Shown here: positions 62,233 through 64,000 of the stretch, in pieces | How positions within the stretch are numbered: position 1 is the stretch's first letter | How the letters are laid out: every line of letters begins with the position of its first letter | NCBI RefSeq assembly: GCF_042697365.1 | Contig: NZ_CP137604.1 | DNA length: 64,000 nucleotides | From: Brucella pseudintermedia | Lineage (GTDB): Bacteria > Pseudomonadota > Alphaproteobacteria > Rhizobiales > Rhizobiaceae | Direction: 5' to 3' (one strand) | Notes under the pieces: generated by a model | The model's input: the letters and a program-made list of their open reading frames with translations, nothing else | The model's database searches: none | Told to the model about the DNA's origin: nothing | Program-made: the position numbers and the translations under genes

Positions 62233-62631
62233 TCATATTGTGATCTGCTCGCCATCTTCTTTGGTGAAGGAGGCAACCGGGTTTTCCAGGAGCGGCAGAA
62301 CCAGTTCGGAAGGGCGGCAAAGCCTTGTGCCGCGCGGTGTTTCGACAATCGGCCGGTTGATCAGGATCGGATGGGCGATCATGAAATCGATCAACTCGTC
62401 ATCGGTCCATTTCGGATCGGACAGGCCAAGCTCGCCATAGGGCGTACCCTTTTCGCGCAGCAGTTCACGCGGCGTCAGGTTCATCGCCGCAAGCAAACCG
62501 AGCAGACGTTCGCGGCTGGGTGGATTTTGGATATATTCCACGATGACCGGCTCTTCGCCGCTGGCGCGGATCATCGCCAGCGTATTGCGCGAGGTGCCGC
62601 ATCCGGGGTTATGATAGATCGTAATGGTCAT
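62233..62631 (-). CDS. arsC: arsenate reductase (glutaredoxin-type ArsC)
   Basis: A 132-residue ArsC-family thioredoxin-fold protein. The active site is HNPGCGTSRNTLAM with Cys11, and the family arginines lie in NRPIVETPRGTRLCRP. It reduces arsenate to arsenite using glutathione and glutaredoxin; some relatives (YfgD type) lack proven activity. No arsenite pump or ArsR gene is adjacent. I chose ATG 62631 because the family starts at MTITIYHNPGC; the frame reaches 62757. Confidence 0.88.
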   Translation of the reverse strand: MTITIYHNPGCGTSRNTLAMIRASGEEPVIVEYIQNPPSRERLLGLLAAMNLTPRELLREKGTPYGELGLSDPKWTDDELIDFMIAHPILINRPIVETPRGTRLCRPSELVLPLLENPVASFTKEDGEQITI

Positions 62632-62674
62632 TGAAACTTTCCGCTGTAGTCGATGCATGGAGGAATCGTGATTC

Positions 62675-63439
62675 TTAACTGTTCTCGTCATTCTCGATAG
62701 AGAATTCCATCCGGTCAGCCGAAAAACGGGAGAGGGAATATTGGATCGGCTTTCCACCCGTATCGACGTTCACCGCACGCGCTGTCACGACGATGGCGCC
62801 GGGTGATAATTTCAGGTTTCTGAGATCTTCCGGGCCGGCATGACGGGCCGATATGATGGTTGACTTTCGCAGATAATCGCCAATCCCGGCAGCCTTGAAT
62901 GCCGCCGTTATCGAGCCGCTTTTCGCATAATCCTGCGCAAAGGAAGGAAAGCGCACCGCATCGATCCAGTGAGTCGCTATCGAAATCGGGTATCCATCGG
63001 CGTTGTGCATCGTTTCAAGGCGGATCACTTCATCGCCGGCGTGCAGTTCAAGCGCCTCTGCGATTTCCCGGGTTGCGGCTTCCGTGCCCGATGCCAGCAG
63101 AATCCCCTGCATTTCCCGCACCTGCGAGGCGAGCGACTGAGAGATGCGGGTGCGGCGCCCGATCTGATAGGTGAGGCGTTTTGCGTTGGCAACGAAAGTG
63201 CCGCGTCCTTGCTCGGCTCGCAGCACGCCTTCCTGCGTCAGCGCTGCGATGGCGCTGCGCACCGTATGGCGATTGACCCCGAACCGCTCGGCCAGCTCCA
63301 TCTCGGCAGGCATACGCGCGCCAGCCTGAAGCTTGCCCGCCATGATGTCGCCGCGTATCTCATCGGCAATCTGCCGCCAGATCGCCACGCCGCTGTTTCT
63401 CTCAATTCGCCCGCTCTTTTTCATCAGTGCCTTTGTCAT
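62675..63439 (-). CDS. phnF: phosphonate metabolism GntR-type regulator PhnF
   Basis: A 254-residue regulator of the GntR/HutC group. The winged helix-turn-helix is MPAEMELAERFGVNRHTVRS followed by GVLRAEQGRGTFVA, and the C-terminal UTRA ligand domain spans about residues 95-245. It is divergent from phnG, and a perfect inverted repeat lies between them, so it probably represses the C-P lyase operon until a phosphonate or phosphate-linked signal appears. ATG 63439 is used; the codon before it is TTG. Confidence 0.92.
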   Translation of the reverse strand: MTKALMKKSGRIERNSGVAIWRQIADEIRGDIMAGKLQAGARMPAEMELAERFGVNRHTVRSAIAALTQEGVLRAEQGRGTFVANAKRLTYQIGRRTRISQSLASQVREMQGILLASGTEAATREIAEALELHAGDEVIRLETMHNADGYPISIATHWIDAVRFPSFAQDYAKSGSITAAFKAAGIGDYLRKSTIISARHAGPEDLRNLKLSPGAIVVTARAVNVDTGGKPIQYSLSRFSADRMEFSIENDENS

Positions 63440-63492
63440 CAACTGTCATCGTCCTGTCATTGGCAGGGTGTATTCATTCGGGTATTGTATAG

Positions 63493-63512
63493 TTGTCTAT
63501 ATAACTAGACAA
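63493..63512. promoter_or_regulatory. probable PhnF operator
   Basis: TTGTCTA-TATAAC-TAGACAA is a perfect 7-bp inverted repeat in the phnF-phnG intergenic region. HutC-type regulators bind such short dyads. Confidence 0.65.
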
Positions 63513-63554
63513 TTTACAGGATGGCGTCAACAGGATTTGAGGGCAGGGAAGCTC

Positions 63555-64000
63555 ATGCACGGTACGGAGCAAAGTACGAAGGGAAGCGGACCCGGTTCCA
63601 CCACAGAAAGCGGAAAGGCGCCGAACGCCGTGCCGGATCCGGTTCAAGTCGCACGGCGGGCGAGCATGGCGATCCTTGCGCGGGCAAGCGGCGAAGAATT
63701 GCAAGCCTTGTGGCAGGCATGGTCCGACAAGCCGGAATTCGAGGTTTTGCGCGGGCCGGAAACCGGCCTCGTGATGCTGCGCGGCCGCATCGGCGGTGGC
63801 GGCGCTCCCTTCAATGTTGGTGAGGCAACAGTGACCCGCGCCACGGTGCGGCTTTCCAACGGTTCGGTCGGCCACTCCTATGCGCTGGGCCGCGATCAGG
63901 AAAAGGCGCGCCTTGCCGCTCTCTTCGATGCGCTTTGGCTCGATGAAGGCCGCCGCGATGCGGTGGAAACGCAAGTTCTGAATGTTTTGCGCACACGGCT
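63555..64000 (+). CDS. phnG: phosphonate C-P lyase system protein PhnG (partial)
   Basis: The first 148 codons of a frame that runs off the window. ARRASMAILARASGEELQAL and LRGPETGLVMLRGRIGGGGA, then FNVGEATVTRATVRL and GHSYALGRDQEKARLAALFD, match PhnG, a core subunit of the carbon-phosphorus lyase complex (PhnGHIJ) that breaks down phosphonates. About 25 extra residues precede the conserved start. phnH and later genes are expected downstream. Confidence 0.92.
   Translation, partial: MHGTEQSTKGSGPGSTTESGKAPNAVPDPVQVARRASMAILARASGEELQALWQAWSDKPEFEVLRGPETGLVMLRGRIGGGGAPFNVGEATVTRATVRLSNGSVGHSYALGRDQEKARLAALFDALWLDEGRRDAVETQVLNVLRTR

Overview
The window looks like chromosome I of a Brucella/Ochrobactrum-clade alphaproteobacterium (Rhizobiales). 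The signs are an Omp2-type porin with the typical mature N-terminus, a BepC-like TolC, a PopZ homologue, the ntrY-ntrX-trkA-hfq-hflX block, clpP-clpX-lon-hupB, alphaproteobacterial LexA boxes (GAAC-N7-GAAC) ahead of uvrA and ssb, and a rhizobial intergenic repeat. The accessory genes (a tRNA-linked island, an IS21-family element and a C-P lyase operon start) suggest an environmental Ochrobactrum-like strain more than a classical Brucella. This is inference from gene content only.

Layout. 0-30 kb is core-like: copper chaperone, isoaspartyl methyltransferase, bepC, popZ, valS, a FadL-type porin, a dehydrogenase/GST pair, a basic amino-acid ABC transporter (two permeases and a binding protein), molybdenum-cofactor genes (mobB, mobA, moaA) around a drug/metabolite transporter, two regulator/enzyme pairs (MarR with a hydrolase, TetR with an SDR dehydrogenase), class I fumarase, an L,D-transpeptidase, tRNA-Val, an Omp2 porin, lplA, an ABC-F ATPase and tRNA-Arg.

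29.9-36.8 kb is a cryptic integrated element directly downstream of tRNA-Arg(CCG). It starts with a noncoding region carrying an array of structured 33-bp dyads rich in GAGTC sites. Then come an AlpA/excisionase-like gene, small unknown genes, a VapE-type helicase, an unknown gene, a serine resolvase and a further unknown. Its right side is cut by a complete IS21-family element (36846-39341, perfect 26-bp ends). That IS has no target duplication and truncates a different gene on each side, so it probably marks a rearrangement junction.

39.3-42.8 kb is a scarred stretch: a beheaded glycosyltransferase with its GtrA partner, an orphan near-copy of the amino-acid binding protein, a small cysteine-rich secreted protein, an acetyltransferase broken by one stop codon, and a methyltransferase.

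42.9-64 kb is core again: ntrYX (nitrogen/redox two-component system), trkA, hfq, hflX, the clpP/clpX/lon protease set, hupB, uvrA and ssb as an SOS pair facing apart, a methyltransferase, a Tn3-type transposase remnant, arsC, and the divergent phnF/phnG start of a phosphonate (C-P lyase) operon that runs off the window.
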